This document shows positions 34,101 to 40,810 of a DNA stretch of 64,000 nucleotides, one piece after another. Position 1 is the first letter of the stretch. Each line of letters starts with the position of its first letter. Origin of the DNA: a bacterium (GTDB lineage Bacteria > Auribacterota > UBA3054); the NCBI GenBank assembly GCA_017963805.1, contig JAGCTE010000015.1, forward strand, positions 1 to 64,000, given 5' to 3'. The notes beneath the pieces were generated by a model. It searched no databases, was not told where the DNA came from, and was given only the letters and a program-made list of their open reading frames with translations. Position numbers and translations under genes: made by a program.

Positions 34101-35582
34101 AAGGTGCCCGGCGACGGCGTCCCGCAGCTGACCTTCGGCGCCAACAGACGCCAGGGCGAATACACCCTGAACTGCGACCAGAACGAGGTCTACTTCACCA
34201 TCGTCGACAGCGCCAATCAGGATGCGGTCTCCAACACCATCCCGGCCGGCGATTGGTTCGACATGAGCTACACCTTCAACTCCGATCCTCTCAACAGAAG
34301 GACGGTCTCCGTGCAGTTCGGCGACGAATTCTATGAACTCAACGACCCGAACACGAACCCCGACTGCGTCGACAGCTACTTCGAGGAATTCCGCTTCTAT
34401 ATCTGGGACACCGCCGAGCCTTACTTCATCGACGACTTCCGCATCGAAGCCGTAGGCAGGCCGAACATCCCGCCCGAGATGGTCACCAGTTTGCCCAACG
34501 TGCCCGTTTCCTACGCCGCTGATGAATTCGAAGTCGTGGTCCGCAATGCCGGCGGCAACAGCTTCCACTTCACCGCCGCGCCCGGCCCCGGCGTCGATTA
34601 CCTGAACGTTCCGACGAACACCTTCGAAGTCAAAGGCGCCTACAGAATGACCGTCAAGATCGACCGCAGCAAGCTCGGCTACGGCTTCTACCGCCCGACC
34701 ATCCGCTTCACGACGGATATCGAAGGCCAGGAGACCGTGGACGTCGTCCTGCCCATCCAGAGCGGCACGCCTGAAGAAGGCTACGTCCTCTATGCTTCCG
34801 ACTTCAACTCCCTCCACACCACCAAGGAAGAGGGCGGCGAGGTCATCGGCGAACTCAGTGAGCAGGATTCCTGCTGGCTGAGAAGCACCTCCCACAACAG
34901 AGCCGACGTCGTCTACGACGAAGCCACCGGCAAGAAAGTCGTGAAGGTCATCAACGCCAACGACTGGGCCACCTACGCCGGCTATCAGCTGAACCTCGGC
35001 GTTCCCGCTGAAGCGGCTGAGAACTACGACGTCGTCTACTCCATGGATGTGAACATTCCGAAGTCCTATGTGACGCGTCCGGAATCCGAACATCCCGACG
35101 CCGGCTTCTACATCTCCCAGGTGAACGGCAACCGCCAGTGCGAAGCCTTCCTCTACCTGGATGAAGAACAGGCCACGCTGCCAGTGCAGATCGGCCTCTC
35201 CGACATCACCAACACGGAGTGGTGGGATGAGCACAAGGAAACGGCCGAGCCCGTCGAAAGCGAGTCCTGGTTCCGTTTCTACATGAGATTCTCTACGCAG
35301 CTCATTGACTTCGACCACAAGAATCTCTTCGCCGTCACCTTCGGCAGCAACGAATACCAGATGGAAGGCAACGACAGCGACCTGACCTATCCGGGCGGCA
35401 TCAGCGAAGAGCAGCTCGACAGGGAAGACCTGACCAAGCTGAAACTCTGGAGCTATTGCGACGACGCCGATATCCTTATCGACAACGTCAACATACTCCT
35501 GGTGCCCAAGGGACTGCCTGAACCGGCCATATTCGGCATCCTGGCTCTCCTTGCTCTGGCTTTCATGAGAAAGCGGAGATAA
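31110..35582 (+). CDS. Largest exported modular PEP-CTERM protein (1490 aa), apparent mosaic
   Basis: Signal peptide MKLLKLMTAALLALCLTAVS plus VYA, and the C-terminal LPEPAIFGILALLALAFMRKRR region. The unit order is informative. Unit 1 (TIWSEDFESYDVDTEMVGT, VEGWRYF) matches unit 1 of the 25007 protein. Units 2 and 3 (ENHSSTNNFRVSFMV; GVEGEGYTFYKSYFD and WFDVSYTFNILPSNEK) match units 1 and 2 of 21240. Unit 4 (FYYSDFEETSLGVIDKVDPAW, LYDDYNFRVSCRVKV) again matches 25007. The last unit (GELSEQDSCWLRSTSHN, INANDW) is common to all three. BACON-like linkers separate them (AGWLSIRSADPETG). This looks like in-frame recombination between neighbours. No catalytic motif was recognised; surface display or glycan binding is inference. 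Its 3' UTR and terminator resemble those of 25007 and 21240. Confidence 0.86.
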   Translation: MKLLKLMTAALLALCLTAVSVYAETIWSEDFESYDVDTEMVGTVEGWRYFNDYEGTSTVVLDGSSKVIKLSKVEGQADDSYDMILTPTVKLGDPGRTLQKISFSVKNGSKTDLFALYGVNGSSIARYFYLAFNGEEKKVSSSPSGVEFTNLTDGYNDCFVVLDVLNKKVVKVGVNGEEKDCDISCGDDVTEDVVIRLSTQYESFTTADKAAYFDNLKVEADPRTENPSIYAPDTVYTGAKGKFTMYNAGPDGTINFTIASDADWLTVTPAEGELTTKKDITLRCTQPSGFFKANLTIDGGEYGSKTVKVVCQNGVVYSTTFEEFELGNIFPQSDEWVCAYGTDGTDGSATVVSGGFDASEKCVRIIGTGYFAPHINFANTENHSSTNNFRVSFMVKVENLAGWGVYFNSTDGLGEIHLKSADGGFTIACQNADFACTNVCALGEWVPISYLINTTINNKKILEFQFGECVYSDLDVTITSETDYDRFRYFRFFIWGDSTTCLMDNFSLSYEPRQSVDNKISVTGTKTYDIFATNGTMRVFNEGSVDTEVTVESPYDFLTFGGQQKYTFTIPANSSADLTIDLDRSSMGNDYYVNQIKVSNDTMTLYQPVMIQSGVEGEGYTFYKSYFDTLEEGVDIREQDSAWVNGYGNPPLCPITEKSGQKCLALNYDTLNALHCTLKTPTGLSDKYNYRVSFMAFVPSGWDGDYSDFWVGFQTDGGTYFEQSLQGHEEGYVSFAQMGNTAPLGEWFDVSYTFNILPSNEKHLETTFDGVTSNLNYNISFGDKDHLTYWRFFGWCNDSSAPTYIKDVVIEAVARPDSGPQLEVGRIGQVFYQDRDKDTELTVINSGTGNLSFSAEVTEGAGWLSIRSADPETGILEDTIEGTGSKKYILDIDREALGNTYGLGKVTVTGAGSTATANLYVQGFDETGITFYYSDFEETSLGVIDKVDPAWLQDRGEVVEEDGTKCLKLTTGGQLHAKVNVPDKLYDDYNFRVSCRVKVPGDGVPQLTFGANRRQGEYTLNCDQNEVYFTIVDSANQDAVSNTIPAGDWFDMSYTFNSDPLNRRTVSVQFGDEFYELNDPNTNPDCVDSYFEEFRFYIWDTAEPYFIDDFRIEAVGRPNIPPEMVTSLPNVPVSYAADEFEVVVRNAGGNSFHFTAAPGPGVDYLNVPTNTFEVKGAYRMTVKIDRSKLGYGFYRPTIRFTTDIEGQETVDVVLPIQSGTPEEGYVLYASDFNSLHTTKEEGGEVIGELSEQDSCWLRSTSHNRADVVYDEATGKKVVKVINANDWATYAGYQLNLGVPAEAAENYDVVYSMDVNIPKSYVTRPESEHPDAGFYISQVNGNRQCEAFLYLDEEQATLPVQIGLSDITNTEWWDEHKETAEPVESESWFRFYMRFSTQLIDFDHKNLFAVTFGSNEYQMEGNDSDLTYPGGISEEQLDREDLTKLKLWSYCDDADILIDNVNILLVPKGLPEPAIFGILALLALAFMRKRR

Positions 35583-35611
35583 GCAGCCAAGCGCTGACGC
35601 TTGACGAAGCG

Positions 35612-35645
35612 AAAAAGACTTCCCGGGCAACCGGGAAGTCTTTTT
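35612..35645 (+). terminator. Terminator of the 1490-residue gene
   Basis: A 15-bp perfect stem (35612-35626 with 35631-35645) closes a GCAA loop and continues into more T. Upstream, CGCTGACGCTTGAC at 35592-35605 is identical to the complement of 24980-24993 after the 25007 gene. Confidence 0.95.
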
Positions 35646-35689
35646 TTTATTTGGTCCGCGCTCACGGCCGTTGTTCGGGTTTAGCCTTG

Positions 35690-35734
35690 ATTTTCACCAT
35701 TAAATATAGTATTATTATATCAAGAGGTGAAAAT
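35690..35734. promoter_or_regulatory. Inverted repeat flanking the AbiE promoter, likely AbiEi operator
   Basis: A perfect 9-bp inverted repeat, ATTTTCACC (35690-35698) and GGTGAAAAT (35726-35734), brackets an AT-rich stretch with TATA-like -10 options. The right arm covers the ribosome site GAGGTG (35724-35729) of the antitoxin gene. AbiEi antitoxins are known to repress their own promoter by binding inverted repeats. Confidence 0.65.
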
Positions 35735-35735
35735 A

Positions 35736-36323
35736 ATGCTTTTTACGGCCGCAATGTTAGTTGACCGCTACGGCGATTACAAGAATCCGCTCTGCAAGAT
35801 AAAGCGCATGGCGGACAAGGGAGAGATCTTCAAGCTGAAGCGCGGGCTGTACGAGACGGACGGTAATGTTCCCGGGCAGTGTCTCGCCGGCGCGCTGTAC
35901 GGGCCGTCGTATCTCTCCTTCGATTACGCGCTCGCGTATTACGGCCTTATTCCGGAAAGAGTGTACGAATACACTTGCGCGACCTTCGAGAAAAAGAAGG
36001 GAAAACTCTTCGAGAATCACTTCGGGCGTTTTTCCTATAGGGACATTCCGTCGGAAGCGTATCCTCACGAGGTCGTGCTGAAGGAGGAAGCGGGCTACCC
36101 TTACGCGATAGCGACGCCCGAGAAGGCGCTCTGCGACAGGCTGTACGCGAAGCCGCCGGTCTTAAGCCAAAGGGATATCCAGGACATGCTCTTCGAGGAC
36201 ATGCGCATCGACGAGGAGGATCTTTTCAAGCTGGACATCGGCAAGATCCTAATACTTGCCCCGAAATATCACGACAACAACCTGAAGCACCTCGCGAAGT
36301 TTCTCGCGAAGGAGGTGAAATGA
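35736..36323 (+). CDS. abiEi: AbiEi-type antitoxin/transcriptional repressor
   Basis: 195 residues. The N-terminal part (AAMLVDRYGDYKNPLCKIKRMADKGEIFKLKRGLYET) is the winged-helix domain of AbiEi antitoxins, and the following region (GALYGPSYLSFDYALAYYGLIPE, ATPEKALCDRLYAKP) is the typical C-terminal antitoxin half. In the AbiE system, a type IV toxin-antitoxin pair also known for phage abortive infection, AbiEi neutralises the toxin without binding it and represses the operon. ATG 35736 lies 6 bases after GAGGTG; the upstream GTG at 35727 is part of that site. The stop overlaps the toxin start by ATGA. The inverted repeat at 35690 is its probable binding site. Confidence 0.86.
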   Translation: MLFTAAMLVDRYGDYKNPLCKIKRMADKGEIFKLKRGLYETDGNVPGQCLAGALYGPSYLSFDYALAYYGLIPERVYEYTCATFEKKKGKLFENHFGRFSYRDIPSEAYPHEVVLKEEAGYPYAIATPEKALCDRLYAKPPVLSQRDIQDMLFEDMRIDEEDLFKLDIGKILILAPKYHDNNLKHLAKFLAKEVK

Positions 36324-37180
36324 ACAACGTTATAGGCGCGATGATGGCAAAATATCATCCTGCTGATCTTAAGGAAAGGGAATACGCTGTGAAGGAAGTG
36401 ATCCAGGAGATCGTCCTGTGCGGATTGTCGCGGGCAGGATTTTTCAAGCAGGCCGCTTTTTACGGCGGAACGGCTCTTAGAGTCTTTTACGGATTGGAGC
36501 GCTTTTCCGAAGATTTGGATTTCTCCCTTGCGGAGACGAATCTTGATTTTGATCTTTCGGAATATTTTCCCACGCTGAGGAAGGAGCTGGCAGCTTACGG
36601 CCTTAACATGGAAGTGTTCGAAAAAAAGAAGACCAAGGTCTCGGCGATACGCTCCGCCTTTTTGAAGGGCGGGACCAAGGAACACATGCTGATGTTTTAT
36701 TCGCCGGATCAGGAGCTGATGAGAATAGCATCCGGTGAGATGATCAAGATCAAGTTTGAGGTCGACGTCGATCCGCCGGCTGGCGCGAACTTCGAGCGTA
36801 AGTTTCGTCTGCTTCCCTCCGCGTACGATATTGTCTTGTACGACATGCCGTCGCTTTTCGCCGGCAAACTGCATGCCGTCGTTTGCCGCGCCTGGCAAAA
36901 CCGCGTGAAAGGGAGAGACCTGTACGATTATCTGTTTTATCTATCCCGGGGCGCTTCGGTGAACATGGAGCATCTGAAAGCCAGACTCGTGCAGTCCGGC
37001 TACTGGAAAGAAAAAGCCGCCTTGAAGATTGGCGACGTGAAAAAAATGCTGCGCGCCAAGTTCGATGACGTGGATTACGAAAAGGCCAAATTAGACGTTG
37101 AGCCTTTCGTCAGGGACAAGAGGGAACTTGACCTTTGGAACGCGGATTTCTTCAAGCAAATAACGGAAAATCTGAAGTGA
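36320..37180 (+). CDS. abiEii: AbiEii/AbiGii-family nucleotidyltransferase toxin
   Basis: 286 residues with the DNA-polymerase-beta-type nucleotidyltransferase motif of the family: GG49-50 followed by T51 (FYGGTALRVFYGL) and then Asp65-Leu-Asp67 (SEDLDFSL). Further family marks are IKIKFEVDVDPP (third acidic residue) and the helical region MPSLFAGKLHAVVCRAWQNRVKGRDLYD with the conserved Lys and Asp. AbiEii toxins transfer nucleotides, causing reversible growth arrest, and act with AbiEi against phages. A strong ribosome site (AAGGAGGTGA) sits inside the end of the antitoxin gene. After the stop, a loose hairpin (37181-37186 with 37205-37210) and a T-rich stretch may end transcription. All visible catalytic residues are intact, so the system looks functional. 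Confidence 0.88.
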   Translation: MNNVIGAMMAKYHPADLKEREYAVKEVIQEIVLCGLSRAGFFKQAAFYGGTALRVFYGLERFSEDLDFSLAETNLDFDLSEYFPTLRKELAAYGLNMEVFEKKKTKVSAIRSAFLKGGTKEHMLMFYSPDQELMRIASGEMIKIKFEVDVDPPAGANFERKFRLLPSAYDIVLYDMPSLFAGKLHAVVCRAWQNRVKGRDLYDYLFYLSRGASVNMEHLKARLVQSGYWKEKAALKIGDVKKMLRAKFDDVDYEKAKLDVEPFVRDKRELDLWNADFFKQITENLK

Positions 37181-37225
37181 CCGCCAAGATGGCATTACGC
37201 GGGCTGGCGGGGCATTCCTCTTTTT

Positions 37226-37234
37226 TGTTAAAAT
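37226..37234 (+). promoter_or_regulatory. Putative extended -10 promoter of the DUF4139 pair
   Basis: TGTTAAAAT preceded by a T-run, in the same style as the promoters at 5738 and 53701. An alternative is TTGTTA (37225-37230), a 16-base spacer and TATAAA (37247-37252). Both favour ATG 37274 over ATG 37253 as the start. Confidence 0.45.
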
Positions 37235-37273
37235 AGAACGTAAACTTATAAAATGTTAACGAGGGTGGAATTT

Positions 37274-39013
37274 ATGAAAAAACTTTCTCTCTTTCTGGCG
37301 CTTGCTTCATTTTCGGCGGGCGTTGTACTGGGCGAAGCCATCAACGCTTCGGAAATAACCAAGGCGCCCATCGCTGGTCTTTCAATTTTCAAGAACGGGA
37401 CCGTTCTGGTCGAAAGGAGCGTCGAGCCTCCCAGCGAGGGGCCGTGCTACCTTAGCGGCGACATCAAGCCCTATCACGGGACGTTCTGGGCGCTCAGCGA
37501 CAAATCTTTGAAGATGACGGCCTTTCAGGAGACGGTCATCTCTAACAGCGTCTCCTCGGTGGACACTCGCTCTTTTGCGGAAAGGCACGGAGGATACGAG
37601 GCGGTCGTTTGGTTCGTATCGGAGATTACCACTCTCAAAGAAGAATTGGATTTTATGCAAAAGGAGGGTGCTGCTGGAAGAGTGCTCACCATACAGCCGG
37701 TAACGGACGAAAAGACCTCAAAGACTTTTTACAAGGTGGAAGGCGTGGTAGAGAAGTTGCCGAAGGCAAGCCCTGCCGTTAGGAACGGCATTATGTTGCC
37801 CAATCCCGTTTTTGACGGAGTGGTAGTGAAGTTCCCGGCGGGCGGCGTCGTCAGGATCCCTAACGCCAATCTGAAGGCTGTTTCCGCCGCCGGCGAGAAC
37901 CAGATCGAAACTTCCGTCACCAGGAATCTCTGGAAAGTGGAAGGCGCCGAGAAGCCCTTCAAGATCGAATACGCCACCCAGGGCATGACCTGGGCGCCTT
38001 ACTACAGGATGGAGCTTAATGAGGGCAAGGCGAAGCTTACCATGGCCGCCGACATCAAGAACGAGATGGAAGACTTCAGTGAGGCGGAAGTGTCGCTCGT
38101 CTCCGGCTTCCCGAAGATCGACATGGAAGGCAAGGATTCGCTTCTTAATTTAAGGGTCTCCCTCAACGGCTTCCTTGACGTTTTGGACGGCGGGGCTGTT
38201 TACAACGCTCCTCGCAGGCGCAGCTACATTTCCAACAATTATATGGCTCAGGCTCCCATGATGGCCGCCAAGGCTTTGGGTGATATGGGTATGGCCGATG
38301 AGGAGAGCGCGACGCTCGGCGCCGTGGCCCAGGTCGAGGAGAAAGGCGCGGTCAACATGCATTTCCAGAAGATTGGAAAGCAGAGCCTGAAGAAAGGCGA
38401 GACGCTGAGAACCGACATCGCTTCCGCGGAACTGGAATACACAAGCAAGGTATCCTGGAACGTCACCGCGATGCGCGATATCGACCAGAACGGCTATATG
38501 CGGAACTTAACGACCAACGCGGCCCAGACGGTCTGGGACATCCTGGTCTTCAAGAACCCCTTCTCATTCCCCATGACCACCGCGCCCATGGAAGTTCTGC
38601 TGGACGGAACGTTCTATTGCCAGACGCCGCAAAGCTGGCTGAATCCCGGCCAGGAAGGCAAGACGACTCTGACCAAGGCTCTCAGTTTGGAACCGAAATT
38701 GGAGGAGAACGAAAGGGCGGAAGAAGCTGAACCCAAGACGCTGAAACTCGAGCACTCTACCTACCGTCAGGTGACGGTGGACGGCAAGGCCACGCTCAAA
38801 AATCACCGCAAGGAAAAAGTCACGGCGGAGATCATACTGAGAGTCAGCGGCGTCATAGAGAAAGTCGAACTGGGAGAAGGGCAGAAGGAGACGAGATCCG
38901 TCTCCATTCCCTACGGCGTGAACCCCGTCAGCTCCAAGACCGTGGAAACGGAGATAGAGCCGGGCGCCACGGTTGAGATCAACTATACCTACACCTCTTA
39001 CATCAGGTATTAA
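37274..39013 (+). CDS. Exported DUF4139-type protein, copy 1
   Basis: 579 residues from ATG 37274, which starts a clean signal peptide (MKKLSLFLALASFSAGVVLG) and has a GAGGGTGG ribosome site; the earlier ATG at 37253 would put seven residues before the signal. The N-terminal part (LSIFKNGTVLVERSVEPPSEG, YLSGDIKPYHGTFWA) and the beta-rich centre (WKVEGAEKPFKIEYATQGMTWAPYYRMEL, LTMAADIKNEMEDFSEAEVSLVSGFPKI) match DUF4139-type proteins. The C-terminal part ends in an immunoglobulin-like segment (VETEIEPGATVEINYTYT). The central region is Ala/Met-rich. Biochemical function of the family is not settled; export and pairing suggest an envelope role. The paralogue starts 24 bases after the stop, so they form one transcript. 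Confidence 0.78.
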   Translation: MKKLSLFLALASFSAGVVLGEAINASEITKAPIAGLSIFKNGTVLVERSVEPPSEGPCYLSGDIKPYHGTFWALSDKSLKMTAFQETVISNSVSSVDTRSFAERHGGYEAVVWFVSEITTLKEELDFMQKEGAAGRVLTIQPVTDEKTSKTFYKVEGVVEKLPKASPAVRNGIMLPNPVFDGVVVKFPAGGVVRIPNANLKAVSAAGENQIETSVTRNLWKVEGAEKPFKIEYATQGMTWAPYYRMELNEGKAKLTMAADIKNEMEDFSEAEVSLVSGFPKIDMEGKDSLLNLRVSLNGFLDVLDGGAVYNAPRRRSYISNNYMAQAPMMAAKALGDMGMADEESATLGAVAQVEEKGAVNMHFQKIGKQSLKKGETLRTDIASAELEYTSKVSWNVTAMRDIDQNGYMRNLTTNAAQTVWDILVFKNPFSFPMTTAPMEVLLDGTFYCQTPQSWLNPGQEGKTTLTKALSLEPKLEENERAEEAEPKTLKLEHSTYRQVTVDGKATLKNHRKEKVTAEIILRVSGVIEKVELGEGQKETRSVSIPYGVNPVSSKTVETEIEPGATVEINYTYTSYIRY

Positions 39014-39037
39014 CGAGCCACTTTTAGGAGAAACATC

Positions 39038-40798
39038 ATGCGAAGAAATCATCTGTTTGTTTTGCCCGTCCTGGCGCTGCTTTTAGGTTCCAATCTTTTC
39101 GCCGTCGAGCAGGAAGAGCTTGTCAAGGCGCCCATCGTTTCCCTTGAATTCTTCAAGAGCGGACTGACCATCGTGAGAAGGCAGGTGACGCCTCCGGAAG
39201 ACGGAAAGCCAGTCTATTTTTCAGGCGACATCAACCCGGCCTACGGCACCTTCTGGCTTTTGGGTGACGAAAAGATCTCCATCGCGGCCAAGCTGGAAAA
39301 CGTCAGGACCAACATTAACGAGTCGCTGGACTATCTGCCTTACGCGGAACGCTTCAAAGGCGAGAAGGGCAGAGTCTGGTTCACTTCCGACATGCCGGAT
39401 CTCGACAGCGCCTTAAAATGGATAGCCAGCGAGGAAGGAGCCGAGCAGTTCCTGTATCTGCCAGAGCAGAAGGAAGCGCGCGGCGCCAGAACTTACAGCG
39501 TTGTCGGAACGATCGAGGGCAACGTCGGAAACGACCTGCTTGTCAGGCTTCCCAACAAATCCGCCGTCAAGATCCCGACGGGTATGATCACTATGGTCTC
39601 CGGCAAGGAAAAGGAACGCCCGAAGTACCAGAAGATGAAACTCTGGCAGGTCACGGGCGCCACCAAGCCCTTCGAGTTCGAGTATCTCACGGACGGCATG
39701 GCCTGGGCGGCCTCCTACAGGCTGGAACTGGACAGGGAAGGCAAAGCCTATCTCTCCATGGCGGCCGACGTCAGAAACCATTTGGAAAAGATCGAGAATG
39801 CCGATATCACCCTAGTCGCCGGACAGCCCAACGTGGAGTTCATGGGCACGCCTTCGCTGCTTGACCTGAAGGTTTCCGTCCAGGGCTTCTTCCTCGGCCT
39901 CAACGGCGGAGGAGAAGTGGACTCGGCGAAGGATCTGAGGAAACAAGTGTGGGCGTCAGTCAGAAACAACACCTACGAACTGCCGAGATTTTTTGGAAGC
40001 CGCAAGGAAGCCGCTCCCGGAGCCGCCTTAGCTCGCGAAGCGGTGGTGGAAGCCGAAGATGACATGGAAGCCGCTGAGGACGCGCCTATGCAGGTGAGCG
40101 AAGGCTTCGCCTCCACCGACAAGGAGCAGGGCGCCGACGTCAGCTACGTCTCGGTGGGCAAACATACGATGGATAAAGACAGCGCCACGCACATCCCGGT
40201 GGGAACAGCGGAAGTCGAGATCGAGCGCAAGGCGGAATGGAAGATCGAAGCCAGACGCTACAACAACGGAAGGCTGAATCCCTCGCTGGAGGAGAGCGGC
40301 GTGCAGAATCTGTGGGACATTCTCAGCTTCAAGAACCCCTTCGCCTTCCCGATGACCGCCGGCGCCATGGAAGTGACGGAAGGCGGCCACATCTACAGCC
40401 AGAGCATGCGCAAATGGGTGAATCCCGGGCAGAAGGTCAACATGAACCTGACGAAGGCCCTTTCCCTTACGGCTAAGGTCGAGGAAGAAGTCGACAAGAA
40501 AGCCAAGGTCGTCAAGCGCCGCAAAAAAGTCAACGGCGAGAACGTGGAAGGCAACGAGAAGAAGATCAACGGCAAGCTGACGATCCACAACTACCGCGGC
40601 AGCGACGCCAAGGTCAAAGTCTTCCTGAACGTTTGCGGCGACTTCGAGAAATTCCCGATCCCCGAAGAAAAGCTCGTCAGCCAAAAGGACGTTGAGGGCG
40701 AAATGAACGCCCAAAGGGAAAGAGTCTGGGAGCTCGAGATCCCCGCCAAGGGCGAAGCCACCTTCGAGTATCACTACACCGTCTTCGAAGCGAAATAA
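39038..40798 (+). CDS. Exported DUF4139-type protein, copy 2
   Basis: 586 residues with signal peptide MRRNHLFVLPVLALLLGSNL plus FA and the same layout as copy 1: APIVSLEFFKSGLTIVRRQV, YFSGDINPAYGTFWLLG, WQVTGATKPFEFEYLTDGMAWAASYRLEL, YLSMAADVRNHLEKIENADITLVAGQP, and a closing ATFEYHYTVFEAK. The two share the blocks NLWDILSFKNPFAFPMT (here) and VWDILVFKNPFSFPMT (copy 1), and a WxNPGQ motif, so they come from one ancestor. Differences are a longer acidic central insert (EAEDDMEAAEDAP) and a Lys-rich patch (KKAKVVKRRKKV), which suggest different partners. AGGAG lies before the ATG. A Fic gene follows 12 bases after the stop. The pair may form a heteromer in the envelope; that is inference. Confidence 0.78.
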   Translation: MRRNHLFVLPVLALLLGSNLFAVEQEELVKAPIVSLEFFKSGLTIVRRQVTPPEDGKPVYFSGDINPAYGTFWLLGDEKISIAAKLENVRTNINESLDYLPYAERFKGEKGRVWFTSDMPDLDSALKWIASEEGAEQFLYLPEQKEARGARTYSVVGTIEGNVGNDLLVRLPNKSAVKIPTGMITMVSGKEKERPKYQKMKLWQVTGATKPFEFEYLTDGMAWAASYRLELDREGKAYLSMAADVRNHLEKIENADITLVAGQPNVEFMGTPSLLDLKVSVQGFFLGLNGGGEVDSAKDLRKQVWASVRNNTYELPRFFGSRKEAAPGAALAREAVVEAEDDMEAAEDAPMQVSEGFASTDKEQGADVSYVSVGKHTMDKDSATHIPVGTAEVEIERKAEWKIEARRYNNGRLNPSLEESGVQNLWDILSFKNPFAFPMTAGAMEVTEGGHIYSQSMRKWVNPGQKVNMNLTKALSLTAKVEEEVDKKAKVVKRRKKVNGENVEGNEKKINGKLTIHNYRGSDAKVKVFLNVCGDFEKFPIPEEKLVSQKDVEGEMNAQRERVWELEIPAKGEATFEYHYTVFEAK

Positions 40799-40810
40799 TT
40801 TTAAGTTGAC

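Noticed and set aside
31167-35630. Long minus-strand open frames opposite the 1490-residue gene
   Set aside because: They are the complement of a gene with signal peptide, modules, promoter and terminator, and carry no motif of their own.
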